Assembly: GCF_014850955.1 (NCBI RefSeq) | Contig: NZ_JACXSS010000001.1 | Span: 992,001-1,056,000 of the forward strand | Source of the DNA: Methylomonas albis | GTDB lineage: Bacteria > Pseudomonadota > Gammaproteobacteria > Methylococcales > Methylomonadaceae | DNA: 64,000 bases | Direction of reading: 5' to 3' | Part shown: piece after piece, positions 9,291 to 17,735 of the stretch | How the letters are laid out: each line of letters starts with the position of its first letter | How positions within the stretch are numbered: position 1 is the first letter of the stretch | Notes under the pieces: generated by a model | What the model was told of the DNA's origin: nothing | The model's input: the letters and a program-made list of their open reading frames with translations, nothing else | The model's database searches: none | Made by a program: the position numbers and the translations under genes

Positions 9291-9723
9291 GCTTGCCGTT
9301 GCTGAAGCGGTATTCGGTCTTTAGGCAATGATCCAGCCACTTTTGCAGGAAATAGTTTAAGCGCCATTTGTAATTCCTGATTTCCACCAGGCTGCCGGGA
9401 TTTTGATAAACCTTGTCCACCGTCGGCCGGTCGATGTCGCGCAGCACTTCCGCCAGTTGCGCATCCAGATAAATCCGAATTTTCACCGCCGGCACAATTT
9501 GTGCCGACAGCTGTTGGTCAAAACAATGGCTGAGTTCGATAGTCAAGGTGTAGGGGTTACACTCCAGCACTTCCAGATACAGCGCCGGTTTATTCTGCGT
9601 CAGACCCACGGCGGTTTTATCGAAGGCGCGCAGATTGGGTATCAGCCTGAATAGCTTTTGATAATTGGATTCGCAGATCTTTTCCAGACAAAGTGCGGTG
9701 TTGACCGGTTGCACCAGGCTCAT
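9259..9723 (-). CDS. DUF1249 family protein (YqiB-like)
   Basis: This protein of about 154 residues matches the YqiB/DUF1249 family of gammaproteobacteria, with [11 protein letters not shown], a YTLTIEL strand and the C-terminal [19 protein letters not shown] segment. Its molecular function is unknown. The start at 9723 (MSLVQPV) is preferred over the longer frame, which would run into queD. It lies two bases downstream of the queD stop, so it is probably cotranscribed with it, and its end overlaps the 3' end of recQ on the other strand. Confidence 0.8.
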   Translation of the reverse strand: MSLVQPVNTALCLEKICESNYQKLFRLIPNLRAFDKTAVGLTQNKPALYLEVLECNPYTLTIELSHCFDQQLSAQIVPAVKIRIYLDAQLAEVLRDIDRPTVDKVYQNPGSLVEIRNYKWRLNYFLQKWLDHCLKTEYRFSNGKLSQAAVVKPL

Positions 9724-9725
9724 GG

Positions 9726-10130
9726 TCAATCTTCCCGGTAGCAAGCGTTGGCGCTGGCGGTTTCCCACAACACCACTTGATCGACATTAAAGCCTTGTTG
9801 TTTGACGTGTTGATAGATCATCTTGCTCAACACTTCGGCGGTCGGATGTTCGTCGATAGCCAAAAACTGCTCGTTGTTGGCGACCAGGGCCGGGATGATA
9901 GGGTCGTCTTTATGCAGTAAAAAATTGTGATCCAGGATTTTATTGATAAAGCCGTCCACACAGTCTTTTACGTCTGAAAAATCGCAGACCATGCCTTGCT
10001 CGTTGAGGTTGTTTTGTTTGATCGAGATGCTGGCTTTGACGCTGTGACCATGCAAGTTGCGGCACTTGCCCGGATGATTCATTAACCGGTGGCCGTAGCA
10101 AAAATAAACTTCTTTGGTGATGATATACAT
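9726..10130 (-). CDS. queD: 6-carboxy-tetrahydropterin synthase / PTPS-family protein
   Basis: The 134-residue product is a 6-pyruvoyl-tetrahydropterin synthase fold enzyme. Zinc ligands His14, His27 and His29 are present (YGHRL and NLHGHS), the catalytic cysteine Cys23 precedes them in CRNLHGH, and MVCDFSDVK and DHNFLL are the other family motifs. In bacteria such proteins usually serve queuosine biosynthesis as QueD, but a pterin role cannot be excluded because no other que gene is in view. It is followed immediately by the DUF1249 gene. Confidence 0.85.
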   Translation of the reverse strand: MYIITKEVYFCYGHRLMNHPGKCRNLHGHSVKASISIKQNNLNEQGMVCDFSDVKDCVDGFINKILDHNFLLHKDDPIIPALVANNEQFLAIDEHPTAEVLSKMIYQHVKQQGFNVDQVVLWETASANACYRED

Positions 10131-10166
10131 AGAGTGCTACGTCCTTGTGAGGAACGGATGCTGTCC

Positions 10167-10466
10167 TTAGTTGCCTTTGATGCTTTTGATGGAGGCGGCT
10201 ATTTCGTAACTGCCGTCGCCTTGCTTGGCGCTGCGTACCACTTCGATAAATGCCGTCATTGGCGGCGTGATTTGGGTTTTGGGCATAATGCTGACTTCCA
10301 TGGCCAAACCGAGGTCGAACGGCTGATCGGCAATAAACGATACGCCGGCGCCGCTTAGCGTAGTGCATTTGCCGGTTTTGACCTCAGTGGAATCGGCCAG
10401 CTTGTAGGTAATGTCACAGTCTACATCCATGCGGATGTAATCGCGTTTTTCATCATGGTTCAGCAT
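10167..10466 (-). CDS. PilZ domain protein
   Basis: A small (about 99-residue) protein with the two-part PilZ signature in relaxed form: EKRDYIRMDVDCDITY near the N-terminus and TTLSGAGVSFIAD after it. PilZ domains bind cyclic di-GMP to control surface or motility functions. The first motif lacks the full RxxxR consensus (it reads KRxxxR), so ligand binding is plausible but not certain. The start at 10466 is chosen because a GGGGGAA ribosome-binding site lies just upstream; the longer frame to 10517 has none. The gene ends 36 bases before queD on the same strand. Confidence 0.75.
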   Translation of the reverse strand: MLNHDEKRDYIRMDVDCDITYKLADSTEVKTGKCTTLSGAGVSFIADQPFDLGLAMEVSIMPKTQITPPMTAFIEVVRSAKQGDGSYEIAASIKSIKGN

Positions 10467-10715
10467 TGGGTTCCCCCGATTCGGATTGGCAGTGGTTGGG
10501 TAAAAAATCAGTCGCAAGGAGTTTACTATAAAAAACCGTGCCTCTGGTTAGGAAATAGTGGCCTATATCGCGCGAATTAACCGATTTTTTGGGCTGGCTG
10601 TGACGCAGTTGGCATATAGGCAAACGGCTGGTCCGGCGGTTTTATTGCCTGACTATCCCAGGCTATTTGTGTAAAATTCCGCCACTTTTTCATTACAGAC
10701 AGCGCAGGCAGCAGC

Positions 10716-11729
10716 ATGAGTAAATCCATTGTCCTTACCGGTATCACCACCACCGGCACGCCGCATCTCGGCAATTACGCCGGGGCGATTCGGCCGGCGA
10801 TCAATGCCAGCAAAGACGAGCAGGTCAGACCGTTTTATTTTCTGGCCGATTACCATGCGCTGATCAAATGCAACGAACCGGCACGGGTTAAGCAATCCAG
10901 TCTGGAAATTGCCGCGACCTGGCTGGCGCTGGGTTTGGATACCTCCAATGCGGTGTTTTACCGGCAATCCGATGTGCCGGAAATCCTGGAACTGACCTGG
11001 ATGCTGACTTGCGTTACCGCCAAGGGCTTGATGAACCGCGCCCATGCTTATAAAGCAGCCGTGGCCGAAAACGAAGAAACCGAGGGCAACGATCCGGACA
11101 AAGGCATCACGATGGGCTTGTTCAGCTATCCGATCCTGATGGCGGCGGATATTTTGATGTTCAACGCCAACAAAGTGCCGGTGGGCAAAGATCAAATCCA
11201 GCACATCGAAATGGCCCGCGACATCGCCAGCCGCTTTAACCATATCTACGGCGAGCATTTCGTGTTGCCGGAGGCGGTGCTGGACGACAATGCCGCCACC
11301 TTGCTGGGTCTGGATGGTCGCAAGATGAGTAAGAGCTATAACAACACGATTCCGTTGTTCGAGCCGGAAAAGAAACTGCGTAAGTTGATCAACAAAATCA
11401 AAACCAATTCCCTGGAACCCGGCGAACCGAAAGACCCGGAAGGCTGCACCTTGTTTGGCATCTACCAGGCGTTTGCCAACCAGCATGAGCAGGATGCAAT
11501 CCGCCAACGCTACGCCGCAGGCATAGGCTGGGGTGAGATGAAGCAGGTGTTGTTCGAGAAAATCAACGACGAAATCGCCCCGGCCCGCGAGCGTTACGAA
11601 GCCTTAATGGAAGCGCCGGCGCATATCGAACAGCAATTGCAGGAAGGCGCCGAGAAAGCCCGCGCCATTACCCGGCCGTTCATCAATACTTTGCGGGAAG
11701 CGGTGGGTATCTCCAGATTGGCGATATAA
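10716..11729 (+). CDS. trpS: Tryptophan-tRNA ligase
   Basis: This class I aminoacyl-tRNA synthetase charges tRNA-Trp. The [10 protein letters not shown] segment near the N-terminus is the HIGH-like signature, and [14 protein letters not shown] supplies the KMSKS loop. The family phrase [23 protein letters not shown] is present. Length (337 residues) is typical of the compact bacterial enzyme. The gene appears single and is followed by a weak hairpin at 11742-11790. Confidence 0.96.
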   Translation: MSKSIVLTGITTTGTPHLGNYAGAIRPAINASKDEQVRPFYFLADYHALIKCNEPARVKQSSLEIAATWLALGLDTSNAVFYRQSDVPEILELTWMLTCVTAKGLMNRAHAYKAAVAENEETEGNDPDKGITMGLFSYPILMAADILMFNANKVPVGKDQIQHIEMARDIASRFNHIYGEHFVLPEAVLDDNAATLLGLDGRKMSKSYNNTIPLFEPEKKLRKLINKIKTNSLEPGEPKDPEGCTLFGIYQAFANQHEQDAIRQRYAAGIGWGEMKQVLFEKINDEIAPARERYEALMEAPAHIEQQLQEGAEKARAITRPFINTLREAVGISRLAI

Positions 11730-11741
11730 GGGCACTAAGCC

Positions 11742-11790
11742 TGTAGAGACGCAAAATCCCTTCGACTTCGGTCAGGCTTGCTTCTCTACA
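11742..11790. repeat. Short inverted repeat after trpS
   Basis: TGTAGAGA at 11742-11749 pairs with TCTCTACA at 11783-11790 around a 33-base loop. It may be a degenerate intergenic palindrome or a weak transcript end; there is no T-run. Confidence 0.4.
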
Positions 11791-11850
11791 TCACTCCCTT
11801 TCGCGGGTCTATGGCCGTTGGCTGTATTTGCTCAAGGATGATCGTACCCA

Positions 11851-12609
11851 ATGTCCATCATCGCTATTTACATCATAAAGCTACTGTTGTTGCCGCCAAC
11901 CTCGTTGGCGATGCTGGCGCTGGCCGGCTTGCTTTTGGGCAAGCGTACACGGGGAAAGAACATGGCGATAGTCTGTCTGACACTGTTGTGGTTATTGAGT
12001 TTGCCGATTGTGGTTAAGCACTGGGCCATGCTGTGGGAACGGGTTCCGCCACTGTCTGCAGACGCAGCGCAGCAGTTCAAACCGCAAGCATTGGTGGTGA
12101 TAGGCGGCGGCATTGAATACTCGGCGCTGGAATATCCCGAGCAGGTTACTTTACATGTCAGAACCTTGCTGCGTGTGCGCTATGCCGCCAAACTAGCCTG
12201 GGAATTGGGACTGCCAATTCTGGTTTCAGGAGGCGGTACGCTGGACCCGGAAGATTTTTCCGAAGCGGAACTGATGGCGCAAACCCTGGATAGCGAGTTT
12301 AAAACCCCGGTAGCCTGGCAGGAACGCTATAGCAGCAATACTGCCGAAAACGCCCGCTTTAGCCGCAAGGTATTAAAGGAATTTGGCATCAATAAGATTG
12401 TGCTGGTCACCCAGGCCTACCATATGCCGCGCGCTGCTTTGGAGTTTCGCAAAGCCGGTTTTGAGGTATTGCCCGCGCCGACGGCCTTTATCGGCCACGC
12501 AGGCGAATCCCGCTGGCTGGATTGGTTGCCATCGCCGACCGCTTGGTCTAACAGCTTTTTGCTGGCCCACGAAATGGTCGGCATGTGGTGGTACCGAATT
12601 CGTTACTGA
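11851..12609 (+). CDS. ElyC/SanA/YdcF (DUF218) family membrane protein
   Basis: A 252-residue protein with two N-terminal membrane helices followed by a DUF218 domain. The domain motifs are visible: ALVVIGGGIEY, LGLPILVSGGG, NTAENARFSRKVLKE and the VTQAYHMPRA block. Members such as E. coli ElyC act at the envelope and influence peptidoglycan precursor (undecaprenyl carrier) metabolism, but the reaction is not established. It lies 91 bases before the ABC exporter on the same strand and may share its transcript. Confidence 0.85.
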   Translation: MSIIAIYIIKLLLLPPTSLAMLALAGLLLGKRTRGKNMAIVCLTLLWLLSLPIVVKHWAMLWERVPPLSADAAQQFKPQALVVIGGGIEYSALEYPEQVTLHVRTLLRVRYAAKLAWELGLPILVSGGGTLDPEDFSEAELMAQTLDSEFKTPVAWQERYSSNTAENARFSRKVLKEFGINKIVLVTQAYHMPRAALEFRKAGFEVLPAPTAFIGHAGESRWLDWLPSPTAWSNSFLLAHEMVGMWWYRIRY

Positions 12610-12700
12610 TGTAACTCTGCTCTACCTGGCCCGTTCATCAACGGCTCGGTCACCGGGCAATTGGCTATAATGGCCGGCAGCTTTCTTACTTGACGCCATC

Positions 12701-14518
12701 ATGTCCAAATCGCCCTCCAAGGAAGGTCTCCGCCGCGCCGCGGATGCACCGCCGTTACCTGCCAACCCCTGGCGTTTTATTCTGTTCTGTTTAAAGCCGT
12801 TTCGCTGGCTGTTACTGTTGATGTTGATACTGGAAACCGGCCAGGCTGCCGGCAGCATTCTGGTGCCATATGCGATCAAAGCCTTGATGGACGCGGTTGC
12901 CAACCAGCCCGTGCCAGTGGGCGATTGGCTGGAGACTTTCAAGCAACCCTTGCTGCTGCTCGCCGGCCTGAATCTGGCCGAGATTATTTTCAGCCGCAGC
13001 AGCGGTGCGGTGCTGATTATCATGGGCCCGCGCCTGCGGCAAGGTACAGCGCGGTCTTTGTTTGCTTATCTGCAAAACCACGCGCCGCGCTACTTTGGCA
13101 ACCATTTCGCCGGCGCGCTGGCGCATCGCATCAGCGAAACCGCGATGAGCGTCAATCACACCACCTGGTCCATCATCTGCGATTTTTGGCCGATTGCCGT
13201 CACCTTTACAGTGTCTGTCACGCTATTGCTAGGGGTGCATCAAGGCTTGGGCTTGTTCGTGGCTGGCTGGGTGTTGATGTATGTGCTGATCTCCTACTGG
13301 CTGGCGACTCGCTGTCAGCCTTACGCGCAGGATTTTGCCGCGACCCGCAGCATGGTCAACGGCAAGATCGTTGATGCGGTGACCAATATCCTCAATGCCA
13401 AGTTATTCGCCCGTTTGCAGCACGAACGCGAATATCTGGACGGCTTTTTGGATACCGAATTAAAAAGCGCCCGCCGCACCTTTTGGTATATGGAGCGGGT
13501 ACGCTGGTTTCAATTTACCGCCGCCGCCATTTTAAAAATCGGCACCATCGGCTATGCCTTGCAATTGTGGCAAGCCGGCGAAATCAGCGTCGGCGCGTTT
13601 GCGATGAGTACCGGCTTGGCGATTTTGGTGATCGGCGACGCCCGCAATTTGAGCCGGCGTTTTCTGGAGTTTTTCGAGTACGTCGGCAACGTCGCCAACG
13701 GCGTGGACACCATCATCCAAAGCCACGAAATCATCGACCTGCCGGATGCCAAACCTCTGCATATCAGCCAGGGCCGCATCGAGTTTAAAGATGTTTGCTT
13801 TAGCTACGAGCCGGGCCGGCAGGTGTTCGATGGCTTGAATGTGGTGATCGAGCCGGGGCAGCGGGTGGGCTTGGTCGGCTTCTCCGGCTCCGGTAAATCC
13901 ACTTTTGTGAACTTGATCCTGCGTAATTTCGAGTCGCAAGCCGGGCAAATCCTGGTCGATGGGCAGGATATTTTGTTGGCGACTCAGGATTCCTTGCATG
14001 CGCAAATCAGCCTGATACCGCAAGATCCCAGCCTGTTTCACCGCAGCCTGAAGGAAAATATCGGCTACGGCAAACTGGACGCCGACGACGCGCAAATCAG
14101 TTTCGCCGCCAGACTCGCCCACTCCGAAGAGTTTATCGCGGCGATGCCGGAAGGCTATGAATCCCTGGTCGGCGAGCGCGGCGTCAAACTGTCAGGCGGC
14201 CAACGCCAGCGCATCGCCATCGCCAGGGTGATGCTGAAAGACGCGCCCATTCTGATCCTGGACGAGGCCACCTCCAGCCTGGATTCCGTCACCGAAAAAA
14301 CCATTCAGGAAAACCTGGAGCGGGTCATGGGCCGCAAAACCGTCATCGCCATCGCCCACCGCCTGTCCACCATTGCTCATCTGGACCGGGTGCTGGTCTT
14401 CGATCAAGGCCGTGTCGTAGAGGACGGCAGTCATCAAGAGTTGTTGGACAAGCAGGGCTTTTATTATCGGCTGTGGACCATGCAGGCTGGTGGGTTTTTG
14501 CCGGATGAGGTGGTTTAA
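12701..14518 (+). CDS. ABC transporter, fused transmembrane and ATP-binding domains
   Basis: A 605-residue half-transporter of the MsbA/ATM exporter class. The first about 330 residues form the six-helix membrane domain. The nucleotide-binding domain contains Walker A (GFSGSGKST), the signature LSGGQRQRIAIARV, Walker B ILILDEATSSLD and the H-loop IAHRLST. It would work as a homodimer. The substrate is unknown; the neighbouring ElyC-like gene hints at an envelope role, but lipid, peptide and drug export are all possible. Confidence 0.92.
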   Translation: MSKSPSKEGLRRAADAPPLPANPWRFILFCLKPFRWLLLLMLILETGQAAGSILVPYAIKALMDAVANQPVPVGDWLETFKQPLLLLAGLNLAEIIFSRSSGAVLIIMGPRLRQGTARSLFAYLQNHAPRYFGNHFAGALAHRISETAMSVNHTTWSIICDFWPIAVTFTVSVTLLLGVHQGLGLFVAGWVLMYVLISYWLATRCQPYAQDFAATRSMVNGKIVDAVTNILNAKLFARLQHEREYLDGFLDTELKSARRTFWYMERVRWFQFTAAAILKIGTIGYALQLWQAGEISVGAFAMSTGLAILVIGDARNLSRRFLEFFEYVGNVANGVDTIIQSHEIIDLPDAKPLHISQGRIEFKDVCFSYEPGRQVFDGLNVVIEPGQRVGLVGFSGSGKSTFVNLILRNFESQAGQILVDGQDILLATQDSLHAQISLIPQDPSLFHRSLKENIGYGKLDADDAQISFAARLAHSEEFIAAMPEGYESLVGERGVKLSGGQRQRIAIARVMLKDAPILILDEATSSLDSVTEKTIQENLERVMGRKTVIAIAHRLSTIAHLDRVLVFDQGRVVEDGSHQELLDKQGFYYRLWTMQAGGFLPDEVV

Positions 14519-14544
14519 TTGAGTAAAACCGAGAGTCAAAATAG

Positions 14545-14569
14545 GGTGGGCAGCGATGTTTTGCCCACC
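14545..14569. terminator. GTGGGCA hairpin between convergent genes
   Basis: GGTGGGCA/TGCCCACC (14545-14552/14562-14569) with a 9-base loop lies between the ends of the ABC gene and the convergent PEP-CTERM gene. The stem sequence resembles the GTGGGCAC hairpins at 1890 and 2201, so it may be a repeat family member reused as a terminator. Confidence 0.5.
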
Positions 14570-14575
14570 TAAAGT

Positions 14576-15217
14576 TTATCTTTTAGTTCTTTTCAGTATT
14601 CCAAAAAAACCTAACGCCGAAGCGAATAGCCAAAAAGCTGCCGGGGCTGGCACTACTGTAGCTACGATGCTATAGGTGTAACCACCTCCCCAGTAGTAGG
14701 TAGCATTTGGTTGATAGCCACTTAAGGTTATTTTTCCGTCTTGTATTTGTCCAGATAAGGTTGAGCTTGGTCCATTTTGAAAGCCGCTACAATACGTGTC
14801 AGCTGTTTTAGGACCAGCACAGGGAGTATCACTTCCTGAAAATTGGATTGGGGTTGTAAGCTCGCTATAAAAGCGCGGCAAATTGAACTCCGCAGGAAGA
14901 CCGTTCGCGATGATCACGGCGTTGGATATCTGTGCCCAATCGCTAGGGTTACTCCAAGAAAAATGATTGAAATTTAAAGTGAATGTCCCAGATACATTAT
15001 GCGTGACTGATGGAGAGAATCCACCTGCGCCACTTGAATCGAAACTTAATGTGCCGGGATTGTAAGTAACAGTACTATTTGCTGCATCAATAATATAGTT
15101 TTGGCTGGTCAGATAATCGCCGGCAGTGGCAGTAGATGCCGTGGCATCATGCATGCCTGCAAACAATATACTGACCATAGTAATGTAACGCACAGACATT
15201 ACTGAAATAAATTTCAT
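14576..15217 (-). CDS. PEP-CTERM sorting domain protein
   Basis: A 213-residue secreted protein with an N-terminal signal segment (ITMVSILFAGMHDATAST) and a C-terminal sorting signal: a VPAPAAFWLF motif, a hydrophobic helix and a basic KRTKR tail. In PEP-CTERM systems, exosortase recognises this tail in the inner membrane and the protein is delivered to the surface or extracellular matrix. The middle domain is Ser/Thr/Asn-rich and beta-like, with no further assignment. No exosortase gene is in this window, so it must be elsewhere if the system is functional. Confidence 0.85.
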   Translation of the reverse strand: MKFISVMSVRYITMVSILFAGMHDATASTATAGDYLTSQNYIIDAANSTVTYNPGTLSFDSSGAGGFSPSVTHNVSGTFTLNFNHFSWSNPSDWAQISNAVIIANGLPAEFNLPRFYSELTTPIQFSGSDTPCAGPKTADTYCSGFQNGPSSTLSGQIQDGKITLSGYQPNATYYWGGGYTYSIVATVVPAPAAFWLFASALGFFGILKRTKR

Positions 15218-15548
15218 AAGATTGTCCTAATTGATTATTGGTATAAGAAAAGCGAAAAACACTATTTTTTATAGCGCCCAAAATGGGTGGCTATAGAGTC
15301 GCATTCTAGGTCTTCAAAGTCAATACAATGAATAATTTGACGCTGTATCAATCTAGCGCTTGCTCAATTGAAATTATTATGAATTGTAAAGTAGCTCGTC
15401 GATGCGTTAAATAATTAAACGAATTTCTTTACTCTAAGATCCTTCGCAATCGGTGCGGTTGGTAAACTCATCGCACCCTACGCCGCTAAATCAGATAAAT
15501 CATGTAGGTCGGGTTAGGCCATAACCTTAAACCCGACCTAGTCATCTT
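15218..15548. other. Intergenic stretch with one palindrome
   Basis: This spacer separates two leftward genes. It holds the AT-rich upstream region of the PEP-CTERM gene and, at 15505-15515/15530-15540, a perfect 11-bp stem TAGGTCGGGTT/AACCCGACCTA with a 14-base loop. The stem lies just before the stop of bcp on the lower coordinate side and could end transcripts. No gene was found. Confidence 0.5.
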
Positions 15549-16037
15549 TTATGCCGCAGCCGGCGCGTTCAGTCCTTTGATAATATCCAACACTGCCTGC
15601 GCATGCCCCTCATGGTTGACGCCATACATGGCTTCGATCAGTTTGCCGTCTTTACCGATGATGAAGGTCGAACGGACGATTTTCCATTTTTTCACGCCGT
15701 CTTTTTCCACTTCCTGCCAGACGCCGTAAGCCTCGCAGACATCGCCGGAAGTGTCGGCCAGCAGTTGCACGTTCAGGCCGTATTTGGCGATGAAGTCTTT
15801 ATGGCTTTGGCAATCGTCCTTGCTCACGCCGATGATCACGGTGTCCTGGGCGTCGAATTCGCCGGCCAGCGCGGTAAAGTCATTGGCTTCGATGGTGCAG
15901 CCTGGGGTGTCGTCTTTGGGGTAGAAGTACAACACGACATTTTTCTCGTCTTGGTAATCGGACAGATAGATCAATGTATTGTCTTGATTGGCGGATCTAA
16001 AAAAAGGCGCTTCCTGGTTTTTTTGTAATTGTGACAT
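15549..16037 (-). CDS. bcp: Peroxiredoxin, Bcp/PrxQ type
   Basis: A thiol peroxidase that reduces hydrogen and organic peroxides using thioredoxin. The peroxidatic Cys47 lies in the family motif KDDTPGCTIEA. The residue five positions later, where E. coli Bcp has its second cysteine, is Asn52, so if a resolving cysteine exists it must be Cys76 or the one in GDVCEAYG. The 162-residue length is normal. It is a single gene with no obvious operon partner. Confidence 0.9.
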   Translation of the reverse strand: MSQLQKNQEAPFFRSANQDNTLIYLSDYQDEKNVVLYFYPKDDTPGCTIEANDFTALAGEFDAQDTVIIGVSKDDCQSHKDFIAKYGLNVQLLADTSGDVCEAYGVWQEVEKDGVKKWKIVRSTFIIGKDGKLIEAMYGVNHEGHAQAVLDIIKGLNAPAAA

Positions 16038-16295
16038 GCGATTCTCCTCTTATTTTTGGCCGGATAAGCTCCGGTGCTTGGGCTGTGGCGTTTGGCGGCG
16101 CCGGGAACTGATAAGTCTTCCCCTAAACGCAGCCTGCGGCGATTATGAACCAGGTTTTCGGCAGCATCTACCACAAATCTGGTGGGATTAAGAGCTTGGG
16201 CAAACGGCATCCAACACTTTAAGGTGCTGGTTGGCATTGCCGACCTGCCTAGGCCGGGATTAGCCCTGGCCCTCCGCCTACGCCGCCGTTTGCGC

Positions 16296-17735
16296 TTATG
16301 ACTGCCAGCCGCCGCCCAGCGCTTTGTAGAGTTCCACCATGGCGCTAATTTGCTTTTGCTTGGTTTCGATCAGTTCCTTTTTCGCTTCCAAGGCATCGCG
16401 CTGCGTCAGTAATACCTCCAGATAATCGGCGCGGGCCGAGAGGAACAATTGGTTGGCAACGTCTATGGATTTCACCAACGCCTCCACTTGCTGACGCTTT
16501 AACTGGTAGTTTTTGTCCAGATTGTCGATATTGGCCATTTGATTGGCCACTTCGGCGTAAGCGGTAATGATGCTTTGCTCGTATTCGTAAGCCGCTTGTA
16601 CTTGCTTGGCGTTGGCGTTTTTGTATTCCGCCGTGATCGCGTTTTTGTTGACCAGCGGCGCTACCAGCTCCCCAGCCACCATCGCTGCCAAGGATTCCGG
16701 GGTATTGATCAGGTATTTCATGGCAAAGCCTTCGAAACCGATGCCGGCCTTGATGCCAAACGACGGATAGAAATTGGCTCTGGCCACGTCAATATTCAAG
16801 TCGGCAGCTTTTAATTCCAGCTCGGCTTTGCGGATGTCGGGTCGGTTTTGCAATAACTCGCTAGGAATGCCGACACTTAATGCTTTGGGTTTTATGTCCA
16901 TAAAGCCGTTCGACGTGCGTTCTATGGGCTGCGGCGTTCTACCCAGCAGGGTGTTGATGCGGTTCTCCACCACCGTGATCTGTTGCTCAATATCGTATTG
17001 CCGCGCCTGGTTTTTCGCGACCTCGGCTTCGTAACGCTTGACCGCCAGGGAGTTGGTTCTGGCAAAGGTTTGCAACTGCTTGACCACTAGCAAGCCGTTT
17101 TGCTGGATCGCAATGTTTTGCTGCAAGTTTTCCAGTTGGTTATCCAAGGCGATCAACTCGTAATAGGCATGCGCCACCTCGGCGACCAGGTTGGTTACCA
17201 GGAAATTTCGGCCTTCGCCGGATGCCATGTAGTCGTAGACCGCTACTTGGGTGGCGTTTCGCAGCTTTTTCCAGACGTCGATTTCCCAGGTGGAGAACAA
17301 GCCGAACTGGTAATCGCCGAGGAAGGCCGGGAAAGATTGGCCTTTGCCGATGGTCAGATTGTCCTCGACCGCGCCGTTGCGGGTGTATTGCGCCGTCTTC
17401 TCACCGCCCGCCGAGGCGCCGAATTTCACGAAGGGCATATATTCCCCTTTGCGCGCCTGGATTTCGTTTTGGGCCATGCTGATCCGCTGCAGCATGATGT
17501 TGATTTCCTTGTTATTGGCAACGGCGGTATCGAGCAAACTGCGCAGATGCGGGTCGTCGAAGAAGTCCTGCCATTTCAGTGTCGCGGAACTGGCCGGGTC
17601 GCTTAGGCCGGGTTTGAACTGCTCGGGCAATTGTGTCTCCGCGGTCTTTTTGCTCATGTCCGGAATGCCGCAGGCTTGCAACAGGGTCATTGCCACGGCG
17701 GTTGCTAGCAAAACATTGTTTTTATTCGTCAGCAT
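16296..17735 (-). CDS. Outer membrane efflux lipoprotein (OprM/NodT family)
   Basis: The outer-membrane channel of the RND pump encoded just upstream. The start at 17735 (MLTNKNN) is preferred: it gives a clean lipoprotein signal with lipobox LLQAC, whereas the longer frame starts far inside the RND gene. Two OEP repeats of long coiled-coil helices follow, with GRTPQPIERT and PSELLQNRPDIRKAELEL as typical TolC-family phrases. The gene overlaps the end of the RND gene by 14 bases, supporting translational coupling. It is the third gene of the operon. Confidence 0.92.
   Translation of the reverse strand: MLTNKNNVLLATAVAMTLLQACGIPDMSKKTAETQLPEQFKPGLSDPASSATLKWQDFFDDPHLRSLLDTAVANNKEINIMLQRISMAQNEIQARKGEYMPFVKFGASAGGEKTAQYTRNGAVEDNLTIGKGQSFPAFLGDYQFGLFSTWEIDVWKKLRNATQVAVYDYMASGEGRNFLVTNLVAEVAHAYYELIALDNQLENLQQNIAIQQNGLLVVKQLQTFARTNSLAVKRYEAEVAKNQARQYDIEQQITVVENRINTLLGRTPQPIERTSNGFMDIKPKALSVGIPSELLQNRPDIRKAELELKAADLNIDVARANFYPSFGIKAGIGFEGFAMKYLINTPESLAAMVAGELVAPLVNKNAITAEYKNANAKQVQAAYEYEQSIITAYAEVANQMANIDNLDKNYQLKRQQVEALVKSIDVANQLFLSARADYLEVLLTQRDALEAKKELIETKQKQISAMVELYKALGGGWQS

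Noticed and set aside
13532-14122. A 196-residue antisense frame across the ABC transporter
   Set aside because: A shadow of the high-GC coding strand of the ABC gene.
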